Part shown: positions 1-8,531 of the stretch, in pieces
Numbering within the stretch: position 1 is the stretch's first letter
How the letters are laid out: every line of letters begins with the position of its first letter
Source: CAVQRB01 sp963715055
GTDB taxonomy: Bacteria > Pseudomonadota > Alphaproteobacteria > Rhodobacterales > Rhodobacteraceae
DNA: 64,000 nucleotides
Direction of reading: 5' to 3'
Assembly: GCA_963715055.1 (NCBI GenBank)
Contig: CAVQRB010000007.1
Span: 1-64,000, forward strand
The notes under the pieces: model-generated
What the model saw: only the letters and a program-made list of their open reading frames with translations
Databases searched by the model: none
Told to the model about the DNA's origin: nothing
Made by a program: the position numbers and the translations under genes

Positions 1-891
1 GATCATAGAGCGGATTGCGAAAGAGTGAGTTGCCCGCACGACAGCGCGAGATTTCCGGTGGCTGCCAGTCCGAGAGAAGCCCGCCGAAATCAGCCACAAC
101 CAGACCGTCGCCTGAAAAGCTCTCGGCCACATCATGTTCGAGGGCAACCCGCCCGCCCAGTGCTTCCACGAGTTGAAGCGTCCGCTGATGCGTCAAAGGG
201 TCTCCGGTGATCGCGTGGTGGTGGGTGGATATGATGGCCATGCCCAAGCGGTTGTCATCCAGCAGCGGTTTCATCCCCTTCAACATGTCGATTTCGCCGC
301 CCTGTGCATCGCAAAGCAACAGATCAACGCGGGGCAAGCCTGTGTGGTCCATCAATCCGGCAAGACCGAAGGAGGGCATATTCTGCATGCCGGAACTCTC
401 CGTCTCGAAATCCGCCTCCGGCGCATTGTGGTCGCTGATGCGTCCTTGAACGAACTCGATCTCAAGACCGTTCAGAGCAGCGTTCCTCTGGCCCACGGCG
501 ATATGCGCCGGATCCATCTCCAAAGCGACGCCGCGCCGCACGTCGGGCCGTTCGGACATGAACCGTGTGGTTGAGATGCAGCAGAAAGCCCCGATTTCGA
601 CCATAGTGGCCTCATCAGGCAGGCATTTCAGCAGGCTGTGGAAAACCACTTCCTCCTGCGGTTCATGCACGCCTTTCAAGCCAGTGATCAGATCCCGCAT
701 CCACTCGCCGTAATAGCCGCCGGAGATGACTTTCAACCCGTTGTGCATGTATTGTATCGTGTCGCCTGTCTCAGGGTCTGTTGCCAGTCTCCGGCCTCCG
801 GGACGCGCGGGATGGCCTCCGCGTCCTTGCAGGACAGGGTCAGGCGAACGCGCCCGTCCAGATCGAGCATGCCCGGTCGATTCAGATCCAA
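1..891 (-). CDS. FkbM-family SAM-dependent methyltransferase, 3' end outside window, apparent frameshift
   Basis: Reads leftwards off the window edge, so the C-terminus is missing. The main frame gives a class I methyltransferase-like protein with an acidic SAM-site pattern (VEIGAF about 50 residues after the ATG at 748), ALEMDPAHIAVGQ and the FkbM hallmark DLLLCDAQGGEIDML followed by AIISTHHHAITGD. FkbM enzymes O-methylate sugars or polyketides. The N-terminal part (LTLSCKDAEAIPRVPEAGDW) lies in another frame from a TTG at 891 or ATG at 870, so a one-base loss near 780-790 is likely. The TTG start is preceded by AGGAAAC. The usual aromatic-rich stretch after GAF is replaced by CCISTTRF, which may mean decay. 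It diverges from a sugar-nucleotide gene, fitting a polysaccharide role (inference). Confidence 0.72.
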
Positions 892-1076
892 GTGAGTTTC
901 CTTTCGTTCTCGGCGTCACGCATCGCCTGTCAGCATGAAAATTTTATCGTCGCCTCCAACCCTTGCCTTTTTTAGCCAACTATCGCCTGTATCCTTTCGC
1001 GTGCAAGGTTCAAACGACCGGCCCGGGGCATGGTGTTTTGCTGCAATCCCCTGTACCGGGATATGAACCGATTTCA

Positions 1077-1091
1077 AGGTGCCAGGCACCT
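1077..1091. promoter_or_regulatory. 15-bp perfect odd palindrome upstream of manC
   Basis: Two 7-bp arms (AGGTGCC and GGCACCT) flank one central A, about 33 bp before the manC ATG, in the divergent interval between manC and the FkbM gene. It could be an operator for a dimeric regulator or a short hairpin in the manC leader. No regulator is encoded next to it, so the role is not known. Confidence 0.3.
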
Positions 1092-1123
1092 GGACAGTGC
1101 AAGAAAACAGGGCAAGCAAGACA

Positions 1124-2548
1124 ATGATTCATTCGGTAATTCTCTGTGGCGGTTCCGGTACACGCCTTTGGCCCCTGTCGCGCAAGGCATTTCCCAAACA
1201 ATTCGTGGGGCTTCTGGGCACGAAAGCCTGTTTCGATCCTGCGCGAGCATGTTGTCGGGCGAGGGTTTCGCGTCCCCCCTTGTGGTCACGGCATCCGATT
1301 TCCGCTTCATCGTGACCGAACAAATGCTGAGCGAAGGCGTGGACCCCGGTCCGATCGTGATCGAGCCTTCCGCGCGCAACACCGCCCCCGCCATTCTGGC
1401 GGCAGCCTTCGTCATCGCCGAAAAGGATCCGTCGGCGGTCATATTGGTCACCCCGTCGGATCACGAGATTTCGGACGCGGAAGCTTTCCGCGCTTGCGTC
1501 AGGGGCGCCGAAGCCGCGGCACGCAGCGGCAAGATCATCACTTTCGGTGTGGCGCCGACCTATGCGGAGACCGGCTACGGCTGGCTTGAGCTTGGCGAGG
1601 AATCGGCGGGCAATGTCACCGCCCTGAACGATTTGTCGAGAAACCTCCTCTCGATCGCGCCGAGAAGATGCTCGCCGATGGCGGATATCTGTGGAACGCC
1701 GGGATCTTCATGTTCAAGGCGAGCACGATCATCGAAGCCTTCAAGAAACATGCGCCAGACATGGTTGCACCGGTCAGGGAAGCCGTGGATCAGGCGCAGC
1801 AGGATCTCGGATTTCTGCGTCTCGCGGCGGAGCCTTGGGGAAAGGTGCCTGCGAATTCGATCGATTATGCGGTCATGGAAAAGGCGGACAACCTCTGGGT
1901 CGCGCCCTATCCTGCCGCCTGGAGCGATCTGGGCGGATGGGACTCGATCTACCGCGCCATGGAAACCGATTCGAAAGGGGTCGCGGCCTCCGTGCGGTCA
2001 CGAGCCTCGACTGTTCGAACTCGCTGTTGCGTTCTGAGGTCGACGACCTTGAACTGGTCGGCATCGGTCTAGACAACATCATCGCGGTTGCCATGAATGA
2101 CGCGGTTCTGATCGCGGACCGGACCCGAAGCCAGGATGTGAAGATCGCCGTCGAGGCCTTGAAGAAGAAGGGCGCGAAACAGGCCGAGGCCTTCAACTAC
2201 GATCACCGGCCCTGGGGTCATTTCGAAAGCCTCGCGCATGGGGACCGCTTTCAGGTCAAACGCATCGTGGTGCATCCCGGAGCGTCCTTGTCGCTGCAAA
2301 GTCATGTGCACCGGTCCGAGCACTGGATCGTCGTATCCGGAACCGCGCGCGTCACGATCGAGGACACTGTCACGCTGCTGACCGAAAACCAGTCGATCTA
2401 TATCCCGCTTGGCGCCAAGCACCGCATGGAGAACCCGGGCAAGGTCCCGATGGTCCTGATCGAAGTCCAGACCGGCATATACCTCGGCGAAGATGACATC
2501 GTCCGCTACGAGGATATCTATTCGCGTGGTCAGGGCGCGAAGGGCTGA
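1124..2548 (+). pseudogene. manC: Mannose-1-phosphate guanylyltransferase / mannose-6-phosphate isomerase, three apparent frameshifts
   Basis: Bifunctional type II enzyme that makes GDP-mannose from mannose-1-phosphate and GTP and also isomerises fructose-6-P to mannose-6-P. The N-terminal nucleotidyltransferase signature LCGGSGTRLWPLSRK starts at the ATG. The middle carries VTPSDHEI and the NSIDYAVMEK and SDLGGWD motifs. The C-terminal cupin isomerase has HRPWGHFE, VHPGASLSLQSHVHRSEHW and LGAKHRMENPGK. The reading frame changes near 1219, 1644 and 1998; each is consistent with loss of one base (for example GATTTGTC where GAT TTT GTC would be expected). Adding three bases gives 475 codons, the usual family length. 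Either a recent pseudogene or sequence error. No strong Shine-Dalgarno is seen. The product would feed polysaccharide synthesis. Confidence 0.85.
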
Positions 2549-2940
2549 GTTCCTGCGCCACGGCATGCGATGCAGCGCTGCTTTGGAACGGTTGATTCAG
2601 CCAGTCCCTGTACGCCGCAGAGGGGCCAGTGGATGCGAACTGTGCGCTTTGAAAACAAATGTGCAATGGGCTAATCGTGGCCGCCTAAAGGAACAGCCGA
2701 CAGATACTTGATAAAAGGAGTCCGCTACCTTTTAAGCTCTGGGTTCATGTCGCACGGCGAGATCAGGCTAGTCATCTGATACAGTTTAAACCAGTGTAAT
2801 TCACGTGTAATCTTGCCGGAATACTTTCGTATCAATACCGAAGGCTTTCGATCAGGCTAAGCGAAAAATTGATCAATAAAACTCATTAATTCAGTTGATT
2901 AGCACCGAACCCGATCAAAATAGATAATGGGATCCGAAAA
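2549..2940. other. Non-coding AT-rich interval left of the tRNA fragment
   Basis: No gene recognised. GC content falls clearly after about 2640 compared with flanking genes, and stops are frequent in all frames. It borders the tRNA-Phe attachment fragment and probably belongs to the mobile-DNA scar. Confidence 0.5.
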
Positions 2941-2985
2941 TTGTAAATCCTCGTGTCGGTGGTTCAATTCCGCCCCCGGGCACCA
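2941..2985 (+). repeat. tRNA-Phe 3' fragment (integration attachment site)
   Basis: The stretch ending in CCA at 2985 reads as the right part of a tRNA-Phe: 3' side of the anticodon arm (AAATCCTC), variable region, T arm (GGTGG, loop TTCAATT, CCGCC) and acceptor 3' strand CCCGGGC, discriminator A, CCA. The upstream 110 bases lack the 5' half (acceptor GCCCGGG, D arm), so this is not a functional tRNA. Tyrosine integrases commonly target the 3' end of tRNA genes and leave such duplicates; an integrase follows 60 bp downstream. Confidence 0.8.
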
Positions 2986-3046
2986 TCGCATCATCTAACA
3001 CATTGGTATCACTCCAGCTTTTAGCCGTTGATTCGATTTGCAGACC

Positions 3047-3982
3047 ATGTCGGAGACCATTTCACCCACGTTCACCTTCGTTAAAGACGGAGTGTTTTAC
3101 TTCAGCCGCTGCATCCCCAAGGAGCTTGTGCGCCATTATTTGTCGCCTCGGATCGCATACTCGCTGCGTACACGGTCGGCGAAAGTAGCGGAAGCGAGAG
3201 CCAGAAAAGCTGCCGATCAGCTGGATGACTACTGGTTCCACCTCAGGTCTCGCGATGCTGAGCTGCCCGGAAAGCATATGCTGAGGCTGAGAAGCAGCGG
3301 CATGACTGAAGCTGGCGGCAACCTGCCTGTCTCCGCGTCGTTATCCGTCCTTCTCTCAGAGGCGGTGGACATCTACCTCCAGCAGAAGGGGAAGGGTCGA
3401 CCGGTCACCTTCCACAGAGCCGCTGAGAGGGCCTGTGGCTATGTCATTGACGCTTGCGGCGACAAGCAGCTTGATGCCTACACGAAGGCTGACGCGAATG
3501 CCTTCCGAGATGCTCTGATCTCTCGTGGTCTGGCTGGCAGCAGCCTGACGCGTGTATTCGGCACCGTGCGGGCAGTGACCAACTTCGCAGCCAGTGAACA
3601 GGGCCTGACGCTGAACAACCGGTTCGCCGGGGTCTACTATGACCGGTCGGCTGGCGTGTCAGATCGCAACCCGATCCCCGAGGAAGCGATCAAGGTCATT
3701 CAGCGCAAGTGCCGTGAGACCGACGACGACCTGCGTTGGCTGGTCGCTATGGTTTCGGATACTGGCATGCGCTTGGCTGAGGCTGCAGGGCTGACCCGAG
3801 AGGACATCGTGCGCCATGATAATGGGTCTGTCGTCGCTCGGGTTCGTCCGCATCCTTGGCGTCGCCTCAAGACCAAGGGCAGCGAGCGGGATGTTCCTCT
3901 CGAAGGTCAGACACCCTCGACTTGGCGTTGCAGGCATCGGGGTGTGACCAGTTTCACGTCGTTCACAAGCCGCGGCTGCTGA
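3047..3982 (+). pseudogene. Tyrosine site-specific integrase, truncated by an IS remnant
   Basis: Phage/island-type integrase. The N-terminus (TFTFVKDGVFYFSRCIPKEL) is the DUF6538-like head common in such integrases. It is followed by a SAM-like core-binding segment and the start of the catalytic domain with the first active-site Arg in SDTGMRLAEAAGL. Recognisable integrase ends at about ERDVPLEG (near 3904). The catalytic K/H-x-x-R and Tyr boxes are absent because IS3-family sequence begins there and closes the frame at 3982. A complete protein would be near 380-420 residues. ATG 3047 is chosen; an in-frame TTG lies at 3038, and neither has a clear ribosome site. Its position next to a tRNA-Phe fragment fits an inactive genomic-island integrase. 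Confidence 0.85.
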
Positions 3983-4374
3983 GCGACAACGGCTCCAGTT
4001 ACGTCTCCAGTGACCTCGCTGAATGGCTGCGGGACAAAGGCATGAAGCACTCTCGCGGTGCGCCCCATCATCCCCAAACCCAGGGCAAGATCGAGCGGTG
4101 CCATCAAACCCTGAAGAACCGTATCCTGTTGGAAAACTACTTACTGCCCGGCGATCTCGAAGCGCAAATCGAGGCCTTTGTCGATCACTATAAAAACCAA
4201 CGCTACCACGAAAGCCTGAGCAAGGTCACGCCCGCTGACGGCTACTCCGGACGCGACAAAGCCATTCTGAAACAACGGGAAAGGATCAAACGAAAGACGC
4301 TCGAAACGCGACGCTTGCATCACAGAAAACGCGCCGCATATCACGCCAACCAGATGAGCCGAACTCTCTATTAG
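3905..4374 (+). pseudogene. IS3-family transposase OrfB, C-terminal fragment
   Basis: The frame reads SDTLDLALQASGCDQ, then LLSDNGSSYVSSDL, HHPQTQGKIERCHQTLK and QRYHESLSKVTPADGY. This is the rve integrase core with the second Asp (SDNG) and the Glu (KIER) of the DDE triad about 35 residues apart. The first Asp and the N-terminal helix-turn-helix are gone, so it cannot transpose. The frame runs in from the integrase side at 3856, but the upstream part is integrase DNA in a different frame. It ends at TAG 4372-4374. Confidence 0.85.
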
Positions 4375-4414
4375 TTTAAGCAGCCCTTGGTTCCAAAAAC
4401 CCTGACCACGGACA
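3905..4414 (+). mobile_element. IS3-family insertion sequence, 3' remnant
   Basis: Contains only the last third of an IS3-family transposase gene and a probable right terminal repeat ending near 4414 (CCCTGACCACGGACA, whose complement TGTCCGTGG resembles IS3-family ends). The left end, orfA and most of orfB are missing. The integrase does not resume after 4414, so the remnant reflects insertion followed by deletion rather than a simple insertion. The left boundary (about 3900-3908) is judged from where integrase similarity stops. Confidence 0.7.
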
Positions 4415-4442
4415 GCTCCGCTAATCTTAACGATATTTATAT

Positions 4443-4472
4443 TTTTCAGATTTATAACAGATTATCTGAAAA
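4443..4472. other. 9-bp inverted repeat in AT-rich spacer
   Basis: Arms TTTTCAGAT and ATCTGAAAA surround a 12-base loop, with short T and A runs on either side. It lies just beyond the IS remnant and could act as a weak bidirectional terminator. The rest of 4415-4607 shows nothing else that can be supported. Confidence 0.35.
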
Positions 4473-4607
4473 GCGTATCCACTCAAGTATCCACCTTTTA
4501 GAGATCACTTAAAACCATTTTTTTACCATAAATTGGTTGTTCCTACCAGATTGGACTGAAGTCTTGCTGCGTGATAGCCCTGAATGAGGTTCGCAGCGGA
4601 ACAAGCG

Positions 4608-4894
4608 ATGAGATTTGAAGAACTAAGCAATTACATATCGGTTCAGATGCGCATGTCTACCAACCTGTAATGCTGCAAGAACTGCTGAAGTCAAACGGTG
4701 AAGCGACCGCGAACAGATCGCAGGTCGATTATTATGCAATCCGCACCAAGAACATGGTTGGCAAAGTTCTGACTAACAATGGTATCTTCGTCCTTGTTAA
4801 AAATGGGAATCGCATAGTCAGATTGGCCCTCCCCTTTGGGGTCCTGCGCTTTCCTAACTATAGGCGGATCACCTCAAAAGAGGAGGCTCACTAG
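4608..4894 (+). pseudogene. Decayed N-terminal gene remnant, frameshifted
   Basis: ATG 4608 opens MRFEELSNYISVQMRMS and stops at 4668. The next frame continues directly as YQPVMLQELLKSNGEAT, then SQVDYYAIRTKNMVGKVLTNNGIF and ends at 4894. Joined, this resembles the winged-helix-like N-terminal module found in some HNH or restriction-like proteins of island DNA, with a one-base loss near 4656 and a short internal deletion. Only about 90 codons remain and no catalytic domain follows. The family assignment is from memory and tentative; the decayed state is clear from the frame change. Confidence 0.45.
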
Positions 4895-5308
4895 CAAGTG
4901 GCATCGGTTCATCTGTCCAGCATCCAGCTTCGCTTTGAATAGTGCTTTTGGCACGACGGCCGCCTCCGAAGACCTTCCGCCTTGCACTGGACCACCAAGC
5001 CCTTGCGGGCTCGATCGCGAACAGCCAGCTGACCGACAGCGCAACGACGCCCATTCGGCCAGCATGTCATCCTTATCGAGCGATTCTCAAAGCCATATGG
5101 TCTTGAACGGCGACGGGGCGGCCAAAGGAAACATCCACCTTGGCGAAGGCGTCCGCACCAGCCAGACTGCTGTGCGACACGGGACCGCCAGCCGCAATAC
5201 AACAAGCCGTCGCTCAGGTTCTAATCAGTTTCGCAAGATTTTCGCGCACCGAGGCGAACCCCGTTGCGAGACAGTTGTGCAAGCTGTTCCTCACGCTATG
5301 ATACCAGA
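4895..5308. other. Interval without recognisable gene
   Basis: Several short open frames exist on both strands, but none shows a convincing protein family, codon bias or ribosome site. GC rises again toward the chromosomal level. It holds the leader of the downstream ATP-grasp gene at its right end and may contain debris from the mobile region. Confidence 0.4.
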
Positions 5309-6736
5309 ATGAAAAACAAAGTTCCTGCCTTCGATGAAATGTTTGGCGCCGATGGCGCGGTGCATCCTCCCTATAGGGACTACAGCGCATGGTTCGACAC
5401 CCAGGACCCGTCGCGGCTCGAACGGAAGGCGGATGAGGCGGAAGCGTTTTTCAGGCGCACCGGCATCACCTTCAACGTCTATGGCGAAGCCGAAGCGCAG
5501 GAGCGTCTGATCCCCTTCGATCTCGTGCCGCGCATCCTGTCGCACCGGGAATGGGCGCGGCTTTCCAAGGGGATCGAGCAGCGCGTCCGCGCGATCAATG
5601 CCTTCATCTGGGACATCTACAATCGGCAGGAGATCCTGCGCGCGGGGCGTGTTCCGCAGGAACTTATCGCCCGGAACGAAGCCTTCCTGCCGCAGATGAT
5701 CGGATTCACACCGCCCGGTCATGTCTACACCCATATCGTCGGCACGGATATCGTGCGCACCGGGCCGGATGAGTTTTTCGTGCTGGAAGACAATGCGCGC
5801 ACCCCGTCGGGCGTCTCCTACATGCTGGAAAACCGCGAAACCATGCTCCAGATGTTTCCGGAGCTCTTTTCCAAGATCAAGGTCCAGCCGGTCAGCGACT
5901 ATCCCAAGAACCTGCGCAAATCGCTTGCCGCCTGTGCGCCGCCTGCATGTGACGGGAAACCGACGGTGGCGGTACTGACGCCCGGCATCCACAATTCCGC
6001 ATATTTCGAACATTCCTTCCTCGCCGATCAGATGGGCGCGGAACTGGTGGAAGGGCATGATCTGCGGGTCGTCGACGGGCGTATCGCCATGCGCACAACG
6101 CGCGGATACAAGGTCATCGACGTTCTGTACCGACGCATCGACGACGATTTCCTCGACCCGCTCAATTTCAACCCCGAGAGCATGCTCGGCGTGCCCGGGA
6201 TCATGGACATCTACCGCGCCGGCGGCATCACCATCGCCAATGCACCCGGTGCCGGCATCGCCGATGACAAGGCAATCTACTCCTACATGCCGGAAATCGT
6301 CGAGTTCTACACCGGCGAAAAGGCGATCCTGCGGAATGTCGAAACCCACCGCTGTGCCGAACCGGACACGCTGAAGTACGTGCTCGACAACCTTGCGGAC
6401 CTTGTCGTCAAGGAAGTGCACGGCTCTGGCGGCTACGGCATGCTGGTGGGCCCCACCGCCAGCAAGAAGGAGATTGAAACCTTCCGCGAAAAACTGGTCG
6501 CGCGCCCCGGCAACTACATCGCGCAGCCTACGCTATCGCTGTCCACGGTGCCGATCTTCGTGGATCAGGGGCTGGCCCCACGCCATGTGGATTTGCGGCC
6601 TTACGTGCTGGTCTCGCCCAATGAGATCAACATCACGCCGGGCGGCCTGACACGCGTGGCGCTCAAGGAAGGGTCGCTGGTGGTCAATTCGAGCCAGGGC
6701 GGCGGCACCAAGGACACTTGGGTGCTGGAGGACTGA
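5309..6736 (+). CDS. Circularly permuted ATP-grasp protein (DUF404/DUF407), Anbu cluster
   Basis: 475 residues. Family members are predicted carboxylate-amine ligases of the circularly permuted ATP-grasp type 2 group; the substrate is unknown. Visible landmarks are RLIPFDLVPRIL, RVRAINAFIWDIYN, the acidic LEDNARTPSGVSYMLENR, NAPGAGIADDK, VKEVHGSGGYGMLVGP and DLRPYVLV, which are the conserved blocks of this family. ATG 5309 is chosen because homologous sequence begins at KVPAFDEMFG; the open frame reaches back to 5264 without family features. One base separates its stop from the alpha-E gene, so the two are co-transcribed. The cluster with alpha-E, transglutaminase-like and Anbu genes recurs in many proteobacteria. 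Confidence 0.9.
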   Translation: MKNKVPAFDEMFGADGAVHPPYRDYSAWFDTQDPSRLERKADEAEAFFRRTGITFNVYGEAEAQERLIPFDLVPRILSHREWARLSKGIEQRVRAINAFIWDIYNRQEILRAGRVPQELIARNEAFLPQMIGFTPPGHVYTHIVGTDIVRTGPDEFFVLEDNARTPSGVSYMLENRETMLQMFPELFSKIKVQPVSDYPKNLRKSLAACAPPACDGKPTVAVLTPGIHNSAYFEHSFLADQMGAELVEGHDLRVVDGRIAMRTTRGYKVIDVLYRRIDDDFLDPLNFNPESMLGVPGIMDIYRAGGITIANAPGAGIADDKAIYSYMPEIVEFYTGEKAILRNVETHRCAEPDTLKYVLDNLADLVVKEVHGSGGYGMLVGPTASKKEIETFREKLVARPGNYIAQPTLSLSTVPIFVDQGLAPRHVDLRPYVLVSPNEINITPGGLTRVALKEGSLVVNSSQGGGTKDTWVLED

Positions 6737-6737
6737 T

Positions 6738-7679
6738 ATGCTTGGCAAAACCGCAGGTGGTCTTTTCTGGATGTTCCGCTTCCTCGAGCGCGGCGAGAAC
6801 ACGGCCCGGCTCCTGGAAGCCGGCTTCCGGATGGCGCTCACGCGTTCGTACGACACGGAAAGCGAGTGGCAATCCGTCGTCACCACCTCCGGCGCGGGAC
6901 AGGGGTACTCGGCGAAATATTCCGGCTACAGCGATGTTCAGGTCATGGACTACCTGCTGCGTGACACCGGCAACCCGTCGAGCGTTCTGTCGGTAATGCA
7001 GTCGGCCCGGGACAACGCGCGTCTCGTACGCACGGCGCTGACCACGGAAGTCTGGGAGGCAGTGAACGACAGCTGGATGACGCTGCGCGAATTGCTCGCC
7101 GAACCGGTGACGCCCGTGGACCTGCCCGCGACCCTCGCGATTATCCGCAAGCAAAGCGCGCTGGTGCGCGGTGCGCTCTACGGGACGATGCTGCGCAACG
7201 ACATCTATGATTTCGCGCGGATCGGCACGTTTCTGGAACGCGCCGATTTCACCGCCCGGATCATCGACGTCAAATACTACACGCTCCTGCCGTCGGCCTC
7301 GGCGGTCGGCTCCTCACTGGACAACGTCCAATGGGAAATGATCCTGCGCTCGGTCTCCGCCCACCGTTGCTTTCGCTGGCTCGACGAGGCGGAGATGAAC
7401 GCCACCTCCATCGCGAACTTCCTGATCTTTGACAAGAGGTTGCCTCGGTCGCTGGCGTTCTGCGTGAAACAGACCAACGAGAACCTGCGCTACCTGGAGC
7501 AGGAGTATCAAGTCAGGCACCCATCGCATGATCTGGCCGAGCGGCTGGGCCAGCGCCTCAAGAAACTGAACATCCAGACCATCTTCGACCAGGGGCTGCA
7601 TGATTTCATCACCGATTTCATCAGTGCGAACAATGCGCTCGGTGTGCAGATCGAACGGGACTTCCGTTTCAATGAATAG
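6738..7679 (+). CDS. Alpha-E domain protein (DUF403)
   Basis: 313 residues, almost all predicted helix, with the DUF403 opening LGKTAGGLFWMFRFLERGENTARLLEAG and FARIGTFLERADFTARIIDV. Its molecular activity is not established. It always travels with the ATP-grasp partner, with which it forms the core of a predicted peptide-synthesis or tagging module. The start follows the upstream stop at a TGATATG junction. No signal peptide or membrane segment is seen, so it is cytoplasmic. Confidence 0.9.
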   Translation: MLGKTAGGLFWMFRFLERGENTARLLEAGFRMALTRSYDTESEWQSVVTTSGAGQGYSAKYSGYSDVQVMDYLLRDTGNPSSVLSVMQSARDNARLVRTALTTEVWEAVNDSWMTLRELLAEPVTPVDLPATLAIIRKQSALVRGALYGTMLRNDIYDFARIGTFLERADFTARIIDVKYYTLLPSASAVGSSLDNVQWEMILRSVSAHRCFRWLDEAEMNATSIANFLIFDKRLPRSLAFCVKQTNENLRYLEQEYQVRHPSHDLAERLGQRLKKLNIQTIFDQGLHDFITDFISANNALGVQIERDFRFNE

Positions 7680-7690
7680 GACCTGACGAC

Positions 7691-8488
7691 GTGCTGCTCT
7701 CCATTTCCCATACCACGCATTACAGCTACACGGCGCCGGTGGATTACGCCCTCCAGCAGATTCGCCTGACACCCCAGACCAACCGGCAGCAGGATGTGCT
7801 CGACTGGACGCTCGAGGTCGAAGGTGGTGAGGTCGAAACCAGCTATCGGGATTTCAACGGCACGCAGGTGCATCTGGTCTCTGTCACCCGCGGCGGGCAA
7901 TCAGTGGCGATCACAGCTGCCGGCAAGGTCCAGACCAATGACACCAACGGCGTCCTGGGGATGACGGGCGGGCCCGCGCCCCTGTGGTATTTCCTCAACG
8001 TGACGGACCTCACGCGCCCCGGGCCCGGCATAGATGTCCTGGCGCGAAAACTCAGCGGCAGCGGCGATCAGCTTTCCGGCCTGCACGCGCTTTCGGCCGA
8101 CATCCTGGACGCCGTGCCGTATGTCCAGGGCCGGACCTATGTGGCGACCGCGGCCGAAGACGCCTTTTCCGGCGGGGCGGGGGTCTGCCAGGACCATGCG
8201 CAGATTTTCGTCTCCGCGGCCCGTGCCGCCGGCATTCCCGCCCGCTACGTCAGCGGCTACCTGATGATGCCCGACCTAACGGAGCAGGACGCAAGCCATG
8301 CCTGGGCGGAAGCCCATGTGGACGGCCTCGGATGGGTGGGATTTGACGTCTCCAACAGCATCTGCCCGGATGAGCACTACGTCAGGTTGGCCTCCGGTCT
8401 CGATTACACGCAGACGGCACCGATTTCCGGCATGCGTTTAGGGAACGCTCAGGAATCTATGATTGTATCGCTGCAAATACAGCAGTAG
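7691..8488 (+). CDS. Transglutaminase-like cysteine protease family protein
   Basis: 265 residues. The N-terminal bacterial transglutaminase-like domain (ISHTTHYSYTAPVDYALQQIRLTP) precedes a core with the catalytic triad: Cys in GGAGVCQDHAQIF, His in ASHAWAEAHVDG, and Asp in WVGFDVSN. Such proteins probably act as peptidases or amide transferases. The start is GTG 7691 after AGGACC. It is the third gene of the Anbu cluster, 11 bp after alpha-E. All three catalytic residues are present, so it should be active. Confidence 0.9.
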   Translation: MLLSISHTTHYSYTAPVDYALQQIRLTPQTNRQQDVLDWTLEVEGGEVETSYRDFNGTQVHLVSVTRGGQSVAITAAGKVQTNDTNGVLGMTGGPAPLWYFLNVTDLTRPGPGIDVLARKLSGSGDQLSGLHALSADILDAVPYVQGRTYVATAAEDAFSGGAGVCQDHAQIFVSAARAAGIPARYVSGYLMMPDLTEQDASHAWAEAHVDGLGWVGFDVSNSICPDEHYVRLASGLDYTQTAPISGMRLGNAQESMIVSLQIQQ

Positions 8489-8531
8489 GGCTGGCGCTTG
8501 AACAGCGGGTCTCTTTGGACAGGATGACGGA

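Noticed and set aside
2945..2985. Functional tRNA gene
   Set aside because: Only the 3' part of tRNA-Phe is present; no D arm or 5' acceptor strand upstream.
4836..5312. 158-codon plus frame and overlapping minus frames in the spacer
   Set aside because: Ser/Thr/Arg-rich, no ribosome site, no family and unlike neighbouring codon use.
5291..6421. 376-codon minus frame
   Set aside because: Antisense to the ATP-grasp gene, composition typical of a shadow.
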